A stretch of 55,301 nucleotides of DNA from an uncultured Holophagaceae bacterium (GCA_903857495.1 CAIOFF010000012.1:1-55301); one strand, 5' to 3'; shown: positions 1 through 9,198, counted from the stretch's first letter. Notes: generated from the sequence alone by a model not told the origin. Translations and numbers: made by a program.

Positions 1-212
1 CGCGCCGACAGGGCCTCCGGGCCTGCGGCCCCCGGTCGCGTGCGACCGGCCAAGGGGGCGGCGGCTGGAACGGCTTTTTGGGGCCGCAGCCAGCCGCCGC
101 CCCCTTGGGGATGCCCGGGGTGGGTCAGGGTGCATTCGTGTGCTCCCTTCGCCCGCAGGGCGTCTTCGTGTCCTTCGTGGAGGGCCTTTTCAGCGGGGCC
201 TGGCCGATAGCC
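1..212. repeat. Palindromic repeat, family A, copy 1 (5' part cut by window edge)
   Basis: This stretch aligns, with scattered differences, to the right two-thirds of the complete copy at 23848-24150. It contains the short perfect palindrome CCGGTCGCGTGCGACCGG near position 31-50, a second hairpin formed by GGGGGCGGCGGCTGG and CCAGCCGCCGCCCCC, and the outer-arm remnant TTCGTGTCCTTCGTGGAG followed by GGCCTGGCCGATAG. The left arm lies outside the window. The remaining bases up to 327 show no gene; they lead into motA, whose ribosome-binding site is the GAGGGTAGG just before the start. Confidence 0.85.
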
Positions 213-327
213 AGGGAGAAGAATGAGGCCTCCCCACGCCGGGGACTGGCGGAGCAGACCTGGGCCGCGCTTGCCAATTCTGGGGTGGTTGTCCCGAGCT
301 GCCGATAGGTGATCCGAGGGTAGGTCC

Positions 328-1095
328 ATGGATCGAGGAAGCTTCCTGGGAGTGCTGCTGGGGGTGCTGCTGCTGGCGGTGGCCATCGGGCTGGGTCCCA
401 ACCCGCGCATCTTCTTCCACCCGGCCAGCACCATCGTCGTCATTGGCGGCGTCATGGCCGCGACCATGATCCGGTTCCCCCTGGAGCATGTGCGCTACGC
501 GTTCTCCATCGCTTCCCGGGCTTTCTTCACCCGGGCGCCGGAGACCCAGGCCCTGGTGACCCAGATTGTGGGCCTCTCCCAGCGGGCCCGACGCGAGGGC
601 CTGCTCAACATGGAAAAGACCATGGACGTGGAGGGCTTCCTGGCCAAGGGCCTCCGCATGGTGGTGGACCAGTCCGACCGGGAGCACATCCACGCGGTGC
701 TGGCCCAGGAGCTCCACGCCACCCAGGACCGTCACCACCAGGGCCAGGAGATCTTCCGCTTCATTGCCCTGAGCGCCCCCAGTTTTGGCATGGTGGGCAC
801 GCTCATCGGCATGGTACAGCTCTTCGCCAGCCTCAAGGATCCCTCGGGCATCGGCAGCGCCATGGCCCTCTGCCTGCTCTCCACCCTCTACGGCGCCGTC
901 ATCGCCTACCTGCTGGCCATTCCCATCGCTGGCAAGCTGGAGCTGCGCAGCCGGGAGGAGATGCAGCTCAAGAACATCATGCTGGAGGGGGTCCTGGGCA
1001 TCCAGGCGGAGATGCATCCCACGGTTCTCGAGGCTCAGCTGACGGCCTTCCTGGCCCCCCGTAAGCGGATCGCCGACCGGAGAAGCCGTGGCTAG
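328..1095 (+). CDS. motA: Flagellar motor stator protein MotA
   Basis: This 255-residue protein is a MotA/TolQ/ExbB-family stator subunit, which with MotB forms the ion-conducting stator that drives flagellar rotation in the inner membrane. The N-terminus has two closely spaced hydrophobic segments (about residues 5-22 and 32-50), followed by a cytoplasmic loop and two more membrane segments around residues 150-200 containing the characteristic P-S-F-G-M-V-G-T-L-I-G-M run. Length and layout match MotA/PomA. The ATG follows GAGGGTAGG at a good distance. The next gene, motB, overlaps its end by 8 bases, so the two are translationally coupled. No other flagellar genes are nearby. Confidence 0.93.
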   Translation: MDRGSFLGVLLGVLLLAVAIGLGPNPRIFFHPASTIVVIGGVMAATMIRFPLEHVRYAFSIASRAFFTRAPETQALVTQIVGLSQRARREGLLNMEKTMDVEGFLAKGLRMVVDQSDREHIHAVLAQELHATQDRHHQGQEIFRFIALSAPSFGMVGTLIGMVQLFASLKDPSGIGSAMALCLLSTLYGAVIAYLLAIPIAGKLELRSREEMQLKNIMLEGVLGIQAEMHPTVLEAQLTAFLAPRKRIADRRSRG

Positions 1096-1777
1096 CCAGT
1101 CCCCGCTCCGCTTCCAGCGGCGCAAGGCGGACCTGGAGTCCCTCTGGCTCATGACCTTCGCGGACCTGATGGTCCAGCTCATGGCCTTCTTCGCGCTGCT
1201 GTATTCCTTCTCCGTGGCGGACCAGACCAAGCTCCAGGTGGCGGTGGCTTCCATCCAGAAGGCTCTCGGCGTCCAGCCCGCTCCCGGGCTGCCCACCTCC
1301 GGGGACGGCATCCTGCCGGGCTCCACCGGCCTGGACCCCACCAAGGCCAGTGACCTGGAGAAGCTGCTCAACGCCGCCCAGGCCAGCGAGGGCCAGGAGG
1401 CCGGGACCCGGCTGCGCTTCGTGAGCTTCCGCGGTGCCATGCTCTTCGCCGAGGGGTCGGCGACCTTGGAGCCCGGCAGCGATGTGATGCTGGTGCGGCT
1501 GTCGGAGCTGGCCCTCCGCTACGAAGGCTTCACGCTCGTCTGCGAGGGCCATGCGGCGCCGGGTGAGCAGGGTCGGGGCGGCAGCGATGCTTTGGACCTC
1601 AGCGCCCAGCGGGCGGTTGCCGCCCAGCGCTTCCTGGCCGGTATGGGCCTACCTGCTGCGCGCCTGGCCTCCGAGGCCCACGGCGACAGCCAGCCCGAAG
1701 GTGATGGCAGCAGCCTCGAGGGCCGCGCCCTCCAGCGCCGGGTCACCTTCCGCTACCAGCGGCTGGCGGAGCGGTAG
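1088..1777 (+). CDS. motB: Flagellar motor protein MotB (OmpA/MotB domain)
   Basis: MotB is the peptidoglycan-anchored partner of MotA. This 229-residue protein starts at a GTG inside the end of motA. One N-terminal membrane helix (about residues 20-42) carries Asp26 in the F-A-D-L-M context, equivalent to the ion-binding Asp of the MotB helix. A short linker is followed by an OmpA-like peptidoglycan-binding domain (about residues 110-225) with the expected L-S-A-Q-R-A and R-R-V-T-F segments. It is somewhat shorter than enterobacterial MotB, mainly in the linker. Its stop codon abuts that of the convergent peptidase gene, with a 12-base palindrome CGGTAGCTACCG spanning the junction. Confidence 0.92.
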   Translation: MASQSPLRFQRRKADLESLWLMTFADLMVQLMAFFALLYSFSVADQTKLQVAVASIQKALGVQPAPGLPTSGDGILPGSTGLDPTKASDLEKLLNAAQASEGQEAGTRLRFVSFRGAMLFAEGSATLEPGSDVMLVRLSELALRYEGFTLVCEGHAAPGEQGRGGSDALDLSAQRAVAAQRFLAGMGLPAARLASEAHGDSQPEGDGSSLEGRALQRRVTFRYQRLAER

Positions 1778-3145
1778 CTACCGGAGCTTCACGTCCGACT
1801 GCGCCAGGGCGTAGGCGAAGGTGGCCAGGGCGACGGCGTTGAAGTCCAGGTCCTCGCGGTCCACCTTGTCGAAGGTGTCCGCGTGGGTGTGGTGCACGTC
1901 GAAGTAGTGGGTGGCGGCGTGGTGCATCCCGATGCCGGGCACGCCCGCGGCCACGATGGGCCCCACGTCCGCCCCCGAGCCCCCCAGCCGGAACGTCACT
2001 CCAAGCCCTTCCAGATCTTTGCCCACGCTTTTCAGCGAGGCCAAAGCGTCCGCCTTGGCCTGAGGCGTGGCCTTCGGCAGATCCAGACTGAACGCCTTCA
2101 CCCGCTCGCTGCCGGAGTCGGTCTCCACGGCGGCGAGGATGTCCTTGAGCTCCGCGGCATGGGCATCCCGGTAGCCCTTGCCGCCGCGCAGGCCGTTCTC
2201 CTCGTTGGTCCAGAGCACCACGCGCACGGTACGCTTCGGCTTGAGGCCCAGGGTTTGGATGAGGCGGGCGGCCTCCATGGCGAGTACCGAGCCCGCGCCA
2301 TCATCCTGGGCACCCTGGCCCACGTCCCAGCTGTCCAGGTGGCCGCTGAGAATGATCACTTCCTCGGGCTTCTCGGTGCCGCGGATCTCGCCCACCACGT
2401 TGGCCGAGGGCGCGTCCGGCAGGGTCTGGGCGCCCATCTCCAGGCGCAGCTGAATCCGCTCGCCGCGGTCCTGCATGCGGCGCAGCTGGGTGGCGGCCTC
2501 GATGGTGACGGCGGCGGTGGGTATCTTCGGGAAGGCGGGATCGTAGTCCATGACGCCGGTGTGGGGCGTGTCCAGGCTCACGGGTCCCACGGAGCGGACC
2601 AGGGCCGCCGTGGCGCCCAGCTTGGACGCCCGGGCGGCGCCGTCGTGCCGGTAGACCACCGTGTGGCCATAGCCCTTGAAGGGCACGTCGTAGAGCACGA
2701 TCTTGCCCTTCACGGCCGCGCCCAGCTTCTCCAGCTCGTCAAAGGAACCCACCACCACCACGTCGGCGGTGAGGCCCCCCGGCGGCGTGCCCACGCTGCC
2801 ACCCAGCCCGAGGATGTTCAGCCGGTGCGCGGTTGGCAGGAGCAGCTCCGCGGCTTCATGGCCCCGCACCCAGTGGGGCACCATGACAGGCTCCGCGTGG
2901 ACGTTCACCAGGCCCGCTGCTTTCAGGCGGGACTGGGCCCAGGCGATGGCCTGGTCCAGCTGCGGCGAGCCCGACAGCCGGTGGCCGATGCGGTCGCAGA
3001 GCCAGGCCAGGTCCGTGTAGGCGCCGTGGCTGCGCGCCTCCTCAGCGCGGAAGCGCTCGGCCGTCGGAGTCAGGCCTGGAGGCGCAGTCTGGGCGCCAAG
3101 CATGGCGCAGGAGCAGGTCAGGAGCAGGGCGGGTAGGGGGCGCAT
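1778..3145 (-). CDS. Secreted M28-family zinc aminopeptidase/carboxypeptidase Q-like
   Basis: This 455-residue exported metallopeptidase has a signal peptide ending near M-L-G-A-Q and a protease-associated insert around residues 110-240. The M28 catalytic domain follows. Probable zinc ligands and catalytic residues are visible in the family pattern: His269 and Asp271 in S-G-H-L-D-S-W, bridging Asp281 in Q-D-D-G-A-G, Glu315-Glu316 in T-N-E-E-N-G, Asp343 in E-T-D-S-G, and a C-terminal His in the H-H-T-H-A-D-T motif. The family removes N-terminal residues or cleaves dipeptides outside the cytoplasm, probably for peptide nutrition here. Specificity cannot be read from sequence. It is convergent with motB and transcribed alone. 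Confidence 0.9.
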   Translation of the reverse strand: MRPLPALLLTCSCAMLGAQTAPPGLTPTAERFRAEEARSHGAYTDLAWLCDRIGHRLSGSPQLDQAIAWAQSRLKAAGLVNVHAEPVMVPHWVRGHEAAELLLPTAHRLNILGLGGSVGTPPGGLTADVVVVGSFDELEKLGAAVKGKIVLYDVPFKGYGHTVVYRHDGAARASKLGATAALVRSVGPVSLDTPHTGVMDYDPAFPKIPTAAVTIEAATQLRRMQDRGERIQLRLEMGAQTLPDAPSANVVGEIRGTEKPEEVIILSGHLDSWDVGQGAQDDGAGSVLAMEAARLIQTLGLKPKRTVRVVLWTNEENGLRGGKGYRDAHAAELKDILAAVETDSGSERVKAFSLDLPKATPQAKADALASLKSVGKDLEGLGVTFRLGGSGADVGPIVAAGVPGIGMHHAATHYFDVHHTHADTFDKVDREDLDFNAVALATFAYALAQSDVKLR

Positions 3146-3203
3146 GTCTCATCTTACTTGGTAGACAGGGGGCGTCACCCGTTTCCGATAGCGACGCGCC
3201 AGT

Positions 3204-3680
3204 TCAAGGATTGGCGGGGGGCTTCGGCAGGGCCTCGATCTGGGCCTTCACGGCTTTCATGAGGGCGTTGGGGATGGGCACGCTGAGGTTGTACTGCTCG
3301 ATGCGCCAGTGCCCGCCCTGCTTCGAGAGCACACCACTGCCCCGGGAAGGCCCCAGGTTCGGGGTGGCGAGGTCCTCGTCGAACCAGGCGAGCTCCCCGT
3401 TGCGAGAGAGGGTCACCACCCGGCGGGTGGCCTTGAAGGACCAGGCCTTGCCCCGCTGGAAGATGGGGTGGGCCCAGGCCTGGAAGGCGGGCTTGGCCCA
3501 GCGCTCCGTGGCGTCCGTGCCCAGGAACACCGCACCTTCCGCCAGGTGTGAGAAGTAGCGGACCTCGTCCGCCTGCGCCGCGGCCAGATGCCAGTCATCC
3601 AGCACCGCGGCAACGGCCTTCTCGGCAGGACTCTGAGCCGCGAGGGTCAGGGTGGCGCAGAGCAGCAGGGTCAGGCGCAT
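3204..3680 (-). CDS. Small exported NTF2/SnoaL-like protein
   Basis: This 158-residue protein has a short signal peptide (MRLTLLLCATLTLAAQ) followed by a single NTF2-like alpha+beta fold, with family-typical segments such as V-F-L-G-T-D-A-T-E-R-W, W-F-D-E-D and W-R-I-E-Q-Y-N-L-S-V. Proteins of this type often carry SnoaL_3-type domains with no assigned reaction. I chose the ATG at 3680 because it is preceded by CCCCCGGAGGCTCC, a good ribosome-binding site, and begins a proper signal peptide. The open frame continues upstream into the repeat at 3737-3921, but that extension (H-K-G repeats) is repeat-derived and unlikely to be translated. No ligand is evident. Confidence 0.78.
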   Translation of the reverse strand: MRLTLLLCATLTLAAQSPAEKAVAAVLDDWHLAAAQADEVRYFSHLAEGAVFLGTDATERWAKPAFQAWAHPIFQRGKAWSFKATRRVVTLSRNGELAWFDEDLATPNLGPSRGSGVLSKQGGHWRIEQYNLSVPIPNALMKAVKAQIEALPKPPANP

Positions 3681-3736
3681 GGAGCCTCCGGGGGACAGGA
3701 AGAGCATGACCACAGAAAGAATGCTTCCGCCTTGCC

Positions 3737-3921
3737 CTTTGTGGCCTTTGTGTCCTTTGTGGTTAATCAGTCTTTCCAAGGATCAAGCGCGAACCACGAA
3801 GACCACCAAGACCACGACGGAAGATAATGAATTTATTCTTCGTGGTCTTCCCGTCTTCGTGGTGAAACCTTCTTCACAGAAAAGGCTGAACCACAAAGAA
3901 CACAAAGGGCACAAAGAAAGG
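3737..3921. repeat. Nested palindromic repeat, family B (CAAAG/CGAAG arms)
   Basis: Two palindromes sit one inside the other. The outer arms are CTTTGTG-type triplicated repeats at 3737-3764 and their reverse complement at 3889-3921. The inner arms, built on ACGAAGACC, lie at 3792-3817 and 3839-3864 around an AT-rich loop. It occupies nearly all of the roughly 310-base gap between the NTF2-like gene and the metalloprotease stop codon, and no gene is seen there. Related copies are at 15625-15740 and 24618-24788. Confidence 0.85.
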
Positions 3922-3992
3922 CATTCGATTCCAGCCCCTGTTTTCTTCGTGGCCAATTTGCGCTCCCTGGGGTTGAACGGGTCTGCTCTAGG

Positions 3993-5486
3993 CTAGTGGC
4001 GCCGCTCCAACCGCACGCGCACCCTCATGCGGCCGCTGGCATCCGTCTCGAGCACTTCCCAGGCCAGGGGGCCGCTGCGGCCTCTGGGATTCTCGCCGGG
4101 GCCGAGGCTGAAGGCGGCGTCGTCGAGCTCCCACATGCGGCAGGGGAAGCGGGGCTTGGGCGGCTCGGGGCTGCCCGGGTGAGCGTCCACGACCCGCACG
4201 GGCCCCCTGGGATCGCCGTGGGTGAGCAGGCTGGGATCGATGCGGGCCACGACGAGGCCCTCGCGGCCGGGCCCCGTGCGGCCGCCCACGAGGCCGTGCT
4301 CGAAGCCCCAGGGCCGGCGCACCTCCAGGCTGAAGAAGCGGCCCGGCTTCCGGGGATCCGGCAGCGTGACCCACTGGGGATCGGCGCCCGGGGCGCGGCT
4401 GGCGGGGGCGATCCAGCCCTCCCAGGTGCGGCCGGTCACGGCCAGGCGGCGGGTGGCGGTGCGGAAGCGGCCCCGGTACCAGAGCTCTGAGCGCACCCAG
4501 GCCAGGGGATGGGAGGGGCTGTAGCCGGTGTCTTCCCGCCAGGGGCCGGCCTCGGGGTGGGAGCGGTCCCAGCCGCGATACTGGCCCGCGTCCATGAGGT
4601 CCCAGATGCCCGCGGTGTAGGGATCCTGGCAGTCCACGTAGAGGTCGTCCACCCGGTGCTCGCCCATGGCGTGGAAGGCCTCGTGGACGATGTTGCCCAG
4701 AGGCACCTCTTCGGTCAGGAAGAGCAGGGGCCAGCGCTGGCGCCGGTCCCAGGGCAGGGGCTCGAGCAGGCTCACGGCCTTGAAGTGGCCCTCGTCCGCA
4801 GTGAGGGACTGGGGCGGACCCGGCATGAACACCCACAGGTGGTCCGGCTTGCCATCGGGCTGCGGGGCGCCGGTGCGGTTGTCCACGCGGTCGCAGCTGC
4901 CCCAGTCCTGGCCGCGCAACTGCTCCAGCACCCAGCGGGCCAGGGCGGACTTGTGCTCATCCCGGCGGGGGGCGGGGAAGGCGGAGCTCCGCAGCTTCAC
5001 CAGCCGACCCTCGACCAGGGAGAGGGCGCCCTTGCTCACCTCGTAGAGGTAGTTCGCCGCGCTGGCGACCCCGGGGCGGCGGGAGAAGAGCAGCTCCCGC
5101 AGCTCGCTGTCCGGCAGCTGCGCGGGCGCATCCGGGAAGTCCAAGCGGACCACGCAGACGGCCTCCTCGTGGAAGCCGGGCTCGGCGCGCAGCACGATCT
5201 CGCGGGACCACTCGGGGGCGGGGACCAGGTCGCGGCGCCAGCCGTCCTTCTCCACGGCGAGGACGGTGTCCGACGGCTGCAGGTCCAGGCGGAAGCGGCC
5301 CTCGGCATCGGTGAGGGTGGTGGGGACCTGGCCGGTGGGGTGGACCCGCGGCAGCCGGTCTGCCGAGACCCGCACGCCGGGCAGGCCGTGGTGGCCATCG
5401 GTGACCCGGCCTTCGGTGGCGAGGGCGAAGAGGGTGGTCGCCGCCAGGCCGAGGGCGAGTGCCCGGAGGCCCGGCCCGCCGCTCAC
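3993..5486 (-). CDS. M6-like zinc metalloprotease with N-terminal carboxypeptidase-regulatory-like domain
   Basis: This 497-residue exported protein has an N-terminal hydrophobic signal (about residues 5-23), then a carboxypeptidase-regulatory-like beta domain (about 27-105, with V-T-D-G-H-H-G-L-P-G-V-R-V and T-D-A-E-G-R-F-R). The catalytic domain contains H-E-A-F-H at residues 268-272 followed by M-G-E-H-R-V-D-D-L-Y, a zincin motif similar to the M6 (immune inhibitor A) group, and a W-D-L-M-D met-turn-like segment. The C-terminal third resembles the beta-rich M6 tail. Substrate is unknown. Its ATG overlaps the stop of the upstream double-receiver gene in an ATGA arrangement, so the two are co-translated. 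Confidence 0.8.
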   Translation of the reverse strand: MSGGPGLRALALGLAATTLFALATEGRVTDGHHGLPGVRVSADRLPRVHPTGQVPTTLTDAEGRFRLDLQPSDTVLAVEKDGWRRDLVPAPEWSREIVLRAEPGFHEEAVCVVRLDFPDAPAQLPDSELRELLFSRRPGVASAANYLYEVSKGALSLVEGRLVKLRSSAFPAPRRDEHKSALARWVLEQLRGQDWGSCDRVDNRTGAPQPDGKPDHLWVFMPGPPQSLTADEGHFKAVSLLEPLPWDRRQRWPLLFLTEEVPLGNIVHEAFHAMGEHRVDDLYVDCQDPYTAGIWDLMDAGQYRGWDRSHPEAGPWREDTGYSPSHPLAWVRSELWYRGRFRTATRRLAVTGRTWEGWIAPASRAPGADPQWVTLPDPRKPGRFFSLEVRRPWGFEHGLVGGRTGPGREGLVVARIDPSLLTHGDPRGPVRVVDAHPGSPEPPKPRFPCRMWELDDAAFSLGPGENPRGRSGPLAWEVLETDASGRMRVRVRLERRH

Positions 5487-6268
5487 GCCTCGGCTAGCTT
5501 CTGCAGCTGGGACAGCCGCGCCAGCAGCAGCAGGCGGCGGCGGGTCTCCCGGGCCACCAGGGGCTTGTCCAGTGCGTCCGACACGGGCTCCTTCAGCCGG
5601 GACCAGGTCTCCAGCTCCCCCGGACTGTGCAGCAGCAGCACTGGCATGGTCCGCAGCTCCTCGGACTGGTGGATGGCGACCGCCAGGTGCTGCGCGCTGC
5701 CCTCCACCAGGTCCGTGTCGAGCACCAGGATGTCGGGGCGGTGGGCCATGACCTGGGCGCGGGCCTGGATCTCGCCCGTGGCTTCCAGGAAGGTGCCCTG
5801 GTCCTTGCCGAAGTGGTTCTGCACCTGGGACCGCACCAGGGGGCTGGCCGAGGCCACGAGCACCTTGGGGCGGAGGGGGGCGGGATCGCCCAGCTTCTGC
5901 GTCAGGCTGTGGATCCGCAGGTGGGTCTGCACGCGCACCTGCAGCAGCAGCGTGTTGGCGGGCTTGCGGATGAAGTCGTCAGCGCCGGCCGCGTAGCTGC
6001 GGTCCTTGGCGTCCCGGCTGAGGGCGGTCAGGACCAGGATGGGAATGCTGGCAGTCCGGCTGTTGGCCCGGATCAGCTCGCAGGCCTTGAAGCCGTCCAT
6101 GGAGGGCATCACCGCATCCATGACGATGAGGTCGGGGAGCTCCTTCTCCATGCGATCCAGCGCCTCCTGCCCGTTGTTGGCGGAGATGACTCGGTGCCCC
6201 AGGGGCTGCAGCTGGGCCTCGATCTCGCGACGCTGGAGGGCATTGTCCTCCACCATCAGGATCGTCAT
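5483..6268 (-). CDS. Response regulator with two receiver domains, no output domain
   Basis: The 261-residue protein has a canonical receiver domain (about 1-120) with the acidic pair Glu7-Asp8, phospho-acceptor Asp51 (V-M-D-A-V-M-P), Thr81 and Lys102. A second, degenerate receiver-like domain (about 131-250) keeps the L-V-L-D core and a D-K-P strand end but has lost the N-terminal acidic pair. There is no DNA-binding or enzymatic output. I start at the M-T-I-L-M-V-E-D-N methionine because that is where a receiver begins; an in-frame ATG 32 codons upstream (6364) would add a non-conserved tail. It overlaps the downstream metalloprotease gene by 4 bases. The partner kinase is not identifiable. 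Confidence 0.85.
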   Translation of the reverse strand: MTILMVEDNALQRREIEAQLQPLGHRVISANNGQEALDRMEKELPDLIVMDAVMPSMDGFKACELIRANSRTASIPILVLTALSRDAKDRSYAAGADDFIRKPANTLLLQVRVQTHLRIHSLTQKLGDPAPLRPKVLVASASPLVRSQVQNHFGKDQGTFLEATGEIQARAQVMAHRPDILVLDTDLVEGSAQHLAVAIHQSEELRTMPVLLLHSPGELETWSRLKEPVSDALDKPLVARETRRRLLLLARLSQLQKLAEA

Positions 6269-6464
6269 CGGGGGCACAGATTGAGGCAAGCGGGCTCCTA
6301 GCAGGGGAGACTCAAGGGTATGAGGCCTATCGGTTACGGGCAACAGCAGGTTGAAGATCCACACCGCCCCGTCCTGGCTTCCTGGATTCTAATACGCATT
6401 CCTGGGAAAAATCACGGGACGCGAAAGGATTCCAACGGTACAATAACGGGTTCGAGGTTCCTCA

Positions 6465-8282
6465 GTGCCAGATCCAGCCCTTATTCGCAATTTCTCCATC
6501 GTCGCCCACATTGATCATGGCAAGTCCACGCTGGCGGATCGCCTGCTGGAGCTGACCAAGACCGTGGCTGGCCGCGACATGCAGGCGCAGATCCTGGATG
6601 ACATGGACCTGGAGCGGGAGCGCGGCATCACCATCAAGGCCCATGCGGTCACGCTGAAATACGCTGCCCTGGACGGCAAGATCTACACGCTGAACCTCAT
6701 CGATACGCCAGGCCATGTCGACTTCACCTACGAGGTGAGCCGCAGCCTGGCGGCCTGCGAGGGCGCCATCCTGGTGGTGGACGCCACCCAGGGCGTGGAG
6801 GCCCAGACCCTGGCCAACACCTACCTGGCGCTGGAGAACGGCCTGGAGGTCTTCCCGGTCCTCAACAAGACCGACCTGCCCAGCGCGGATCCCGAGCGGG
6901 TCCTCGAGCAGATCGACACCGTCATCGGCCTGGTGGACACGGCCCACGCCGTGAACGTCAGCGCCAAGACCGGCGAGAACTGCGGCCAGGTGCTGGAGCA
7001 GATCGTGAAGTGCATCCCGCCCCCCCAGGGCGATCCGAAGGCGCTGCTCCAGGCCCTGATCTTCGACTGCTACTACGACTCCTACCGGGGGGTGGTGAGC
7101 CTTATCCGCGTGGTCAACGGCACGATCAAGGCGGGCGACCAGATCCGCTTCATGGCCACCGGCGGCGAGTACCGCGTGGACGAGATCGGCATCTTCGACC
7201 CCAAGATGGACAAGCAGGACAGCCTCTCCGTGGGCGAGGTGGGCTATCTGGTGGCCAGCATCAAGCAGCTGGCGGATGTGAAGGTGGGGGACACCCTCAC
7301 CCACGCCCTGACCCACAACACCAAGCCCTCCACCGTGATGCTCAAGGGCTTCAAGGAGATCCAGCCGGTGGTCTTCGCCGGCATCTTCCCCACCTCCAGC
7401 GACGACTTCGAGAACCTGCGCAACGCCATGGAGAAGCTGCGTCTCAACGACAGCAGCTTCACCTACGAGCCGGAGACCTCCACGGCCCTGGGCTTCGGCT
7501 TCCGCTGCGGCTTCCTGGGCCTGCTCCACATGGAGATCGTGCAGGAGCGGCTGGAGCGCGAGCATGACCTCGATCTCATCATCACCGCCCCCAGCGTGCG
7601 CTACCACGTGCACCTGACCGACGGCACGGAGGTCTCCGTCGACAACCCCTCCAAGCTGCCGCCGCTCCAGAAGATCGCCAAGATCGAGGAGCCCATCATC
7701 GAGGCCACGATCCTGACGCGCACCGATTTCGTGGGCGGCCTGATCAAGCTCTGCGAGGAGCGCCGGGGCTTGCAGCAGAAGATCGAATACGTGAGCCAGG
7801 ACCGCGTGATGCTGGTCTACGAGCTGCCCCTGAATGAGGTGGTGCTGGACTTCTACGACAAGCTCAAGTCCATCTCCAAGGGCTACGCCAGCCTCGACTA
7901 CCACATGAAGCACTACGTCGAATCCGACCTGGTGAAGATGGACATCCTGGTGAACTCGGAGGCCGTGGACGCGCTGTCCATCCTGGTGCACCGCAGCAAG
8001 AGCCAGTTCCTGGGCCTGGCCCTCTGCCAGAAGATGAAGGAAGTGATCCACCAGCAGATGTTCGACGTGGCCATCCAGGCCGCCATCGGCAGCAAGATCA
8101 TCGCCCGCACCAACGTCAAGGCCCGTCGCAAGGACGTCCTCGCCAAGTGCTACGGCGGCGACATCTCGCGCAAAAAGAAGCTGCTCAACAAGCAGAAAGA
8201 AGGCAAGAAGCGGATGAAGTCCATCGGCAACGTGGAGATTCCTCAGGAAGCCTTCCTGGCCATCCTGAAGGTCGACAACTAG
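6465..8282 (+). CDS. lepA: Elongation factor 4 (LepA), translational GTPase
   Basis: LepA is a ribosome-associated GTPase related to EF-G. The 605-residue product, normal family length, starts at a GTG with a GAGG upstream. G-domain motifs are complete: A-H-I-D-H-G-K-S-T (P-loop), R-G-I-T-I-K (switch I), D-T-P-G-H-V-D (G3), N-K-T-D-L (G4) and S-A-K-T-G (G5). The EF-G-like domains II, III and V follow, then the LepA-specific C-terminal domain with [24 protein letters not shown] possible -10 box TACAAT lies at 6439-6444. Its stop codon overlaps that of the convergent MshEN gene in a CTAG. Confidence 0.98.
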   Translation: MPDPALIRNFSIVAHIDHGKSTLADRLLELTKTVAGRDMQAQILDDMDLERERGITIKAHAVTLKYAALDGKIYTLNLIDTPGHVDFTYEVSRSLAACEGAILVVDATQGVEAQTLANTYLALENGLEVFPVLNKTDLPSADPERVLEQIDTVIGLVDTAHAVNVSAKTGENCGQVLEQIVKCIPPPQGDPKALLQALIFDCYYDSYRGVVSLIRVVNGTIKAGDQIRFMATGGEYRVDEIGIFDPKMDKQDSLSVGEVGYLVASIKQLADVKVGDTLTHALTHNTKPSTVMLKGFKEIQPVVFAGIFPTSSDDFENLRNAMEKLRLNDSSFTYEPETSTALGFGFRCGFLGLLHMEIVQERLEREHDLDLIITAPSVRYHVHLTDGTEVSVDNPSKLPPLQKIAKIEEPIIEATILTRTDFVGGLIKLCEERRGLQQKIEYVSQDRVMLVYELPLNEVVLDFYDKLKSISKGYASLDYHMKHYVESDLVKMDILVNSEAVDALSILVHRSKSQFLGLALCQKMKEVIHQQMFDVAIQAAIGSKIIARTNVKARRKDVLAKCYGGDISRKKKLLNKQKEGKKRMKSIGNVEIPQEAFLAILKVDN

Positions 8283-9145
8283 CCGATCTTGTCGTTGTCC
8301 TTGAGCTCGCCGGACTCGATCAGGTTGGCCAGCAGGCGCTGCAGCTCATCAGGCCCGATGATGCCGCGCCGCTGGAAGAGCCGGATGAGGCCCAGCACCA
8401 GGGTGCGGGTCTGGTAGGACTCCAGGCGCTGGGTGTTGCCCCCCAGGGTGCGGCTGTGTACCAGCTCGGTGTTCGCGGGCGCCTGGGCGGGGCGGGGCGG
8501 GGCGCTGTCGAGCAGGCCGAAGGGATCGACGTTGATGGGCTGGGTAGGTCCACTGGCGCCACCGAAGAAGGGATCCCTCGGCAGGTTCGTGGGTGGCGGT
8601 GCGGGTCTGGGCATCGGCAGGGGGTCGAAGGAGAAGGTGACGGGCAGTGCCTCATCCGTCCCGTTGCCCTGGCCCACTTCCACGGTCAAGGAGCCCGTGG
8701 GGGGATCGAGGCGCCGGTAGAGGTCCGCGATGGCCTTCCGGAGCGCGCTGTGGGAGGCGACTACGGGTTCGATGTGGAGGCCGGAGGCGAACCGGGTGCT
8801 GTCGATGGCGTTGAGATCCGAGGGGTCGGACATGGCCAGCACCAGGAACTTCGGCTCCCGCGTGGCGATGGGCAGCACGGTGAACTGGTCCGCAAGGCGG
8901 TGCGGCACCAGCTTCAGCACCTGGGGCGAGACCTCGATGTTGCGCACATCCATCTGCGGCACACCGGTCTGCTGGCTGAGGAAGTCCATGAGGACCTCCT
9001 CGGAGATGTAGCCCAGGGCCACCAGGTTGCTGCCGAGGCGACCCCGGGCGATCTTCTGGTGGGTGATGGCGCTCTGCAACTGGGCAGGGGTGATGAGACC
9101 GCCCTCAACAAGCAGTTCGCCCAGCCGTTTCGTTGGTTGCTGCAT
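8279..9145 (-). CDS. Stand-alone MshEN-domain protein, probable c-di-GMP receptor
   Basis: The first 150 residues match the N-terminal domain of type II secretion/MSHA pilus ATPases (GspE/MshE N). Two 24-residue motifs of the MshEN c-di-GMP-binding type are seen: R7-L-G...Q30 and R36-L-G...Q59, separated by exactly five residues. This agrees with the known MshEN signature of two RLG...Q motifs with a 5-residue spacer. The domain continues with [12 protein letters not shown]. Residues 165-235 are proline-rich and low complexity, and the C-terminal 50 residues form an unrecognised helical segment. There is no Walker ATPase domain. The ATG at 9145 has AGGA upstream; another ATG lies at 9175. Confidence 0.82.
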   Translation of the reverse strand: MQQPTKRLGELLVEGGLITPAQLQSAITHQKIARGRLGSNLVALGYISEEVLMDFLSQQTGVPQMDVRNIEVSPQVLKLVPHRLADQFTVLPIATREPKFLVLAMSDPSDLNAIDSTRFASGLHIEPVVASHSALRKAIADLYRRLDPPTGSLTVEVGQGNGTDEALPVTFSFDPLPMPRPAPPPTNLPRDPFFGGASGPTQPINVDPFGLLDSAPPRPAQAPANTELVHSRTLGGNTQRLESYQTRTLVLGLIRLFQRRGIIGPDELQRLLANLIESGELKDNDKIG

Positions 9146-9183
9146 GAGGGGTCCTGTCGCCGTCCTGTGATGCACTGAGGGTC

Positions 9184-9198
9184 AACTCCAAGGTAACT
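9184..9198 (-). promoter_or_regulatory. Candidate operator: AGTT direct repeat with 11-bp spacing
   Basis: On the minus strand AGTT occurs twice, 11 bases apart (complements AACT at 9184-9187 and 9195-9198), between the divergent MshEN and ChpT-like genes. Direct half-sites one helical turn apart are typical for OmpR/PhoB-type regulators, one of which is encoded two genes downstream. A similar AGGTT pair is found before the TonB receptor at 11859-11874. Inference from pattern only. Confidence 0.3.

Noticed and set aside
3681-3779. N-terminal extension of the NTF2-like gene (H-K-G repeats)
   Set aside because: It is encoded by the family B repeat arm, and a better start with a strong ribosome-binding site and signal peptide lies at 3680.
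3737-3921. Possible CRISPR array from regularly repeated short units
   Set aside because: Units are only 6-10 bases, contiguous and arranged as inverted arms, with no spacers of fixed length and no cas genes.
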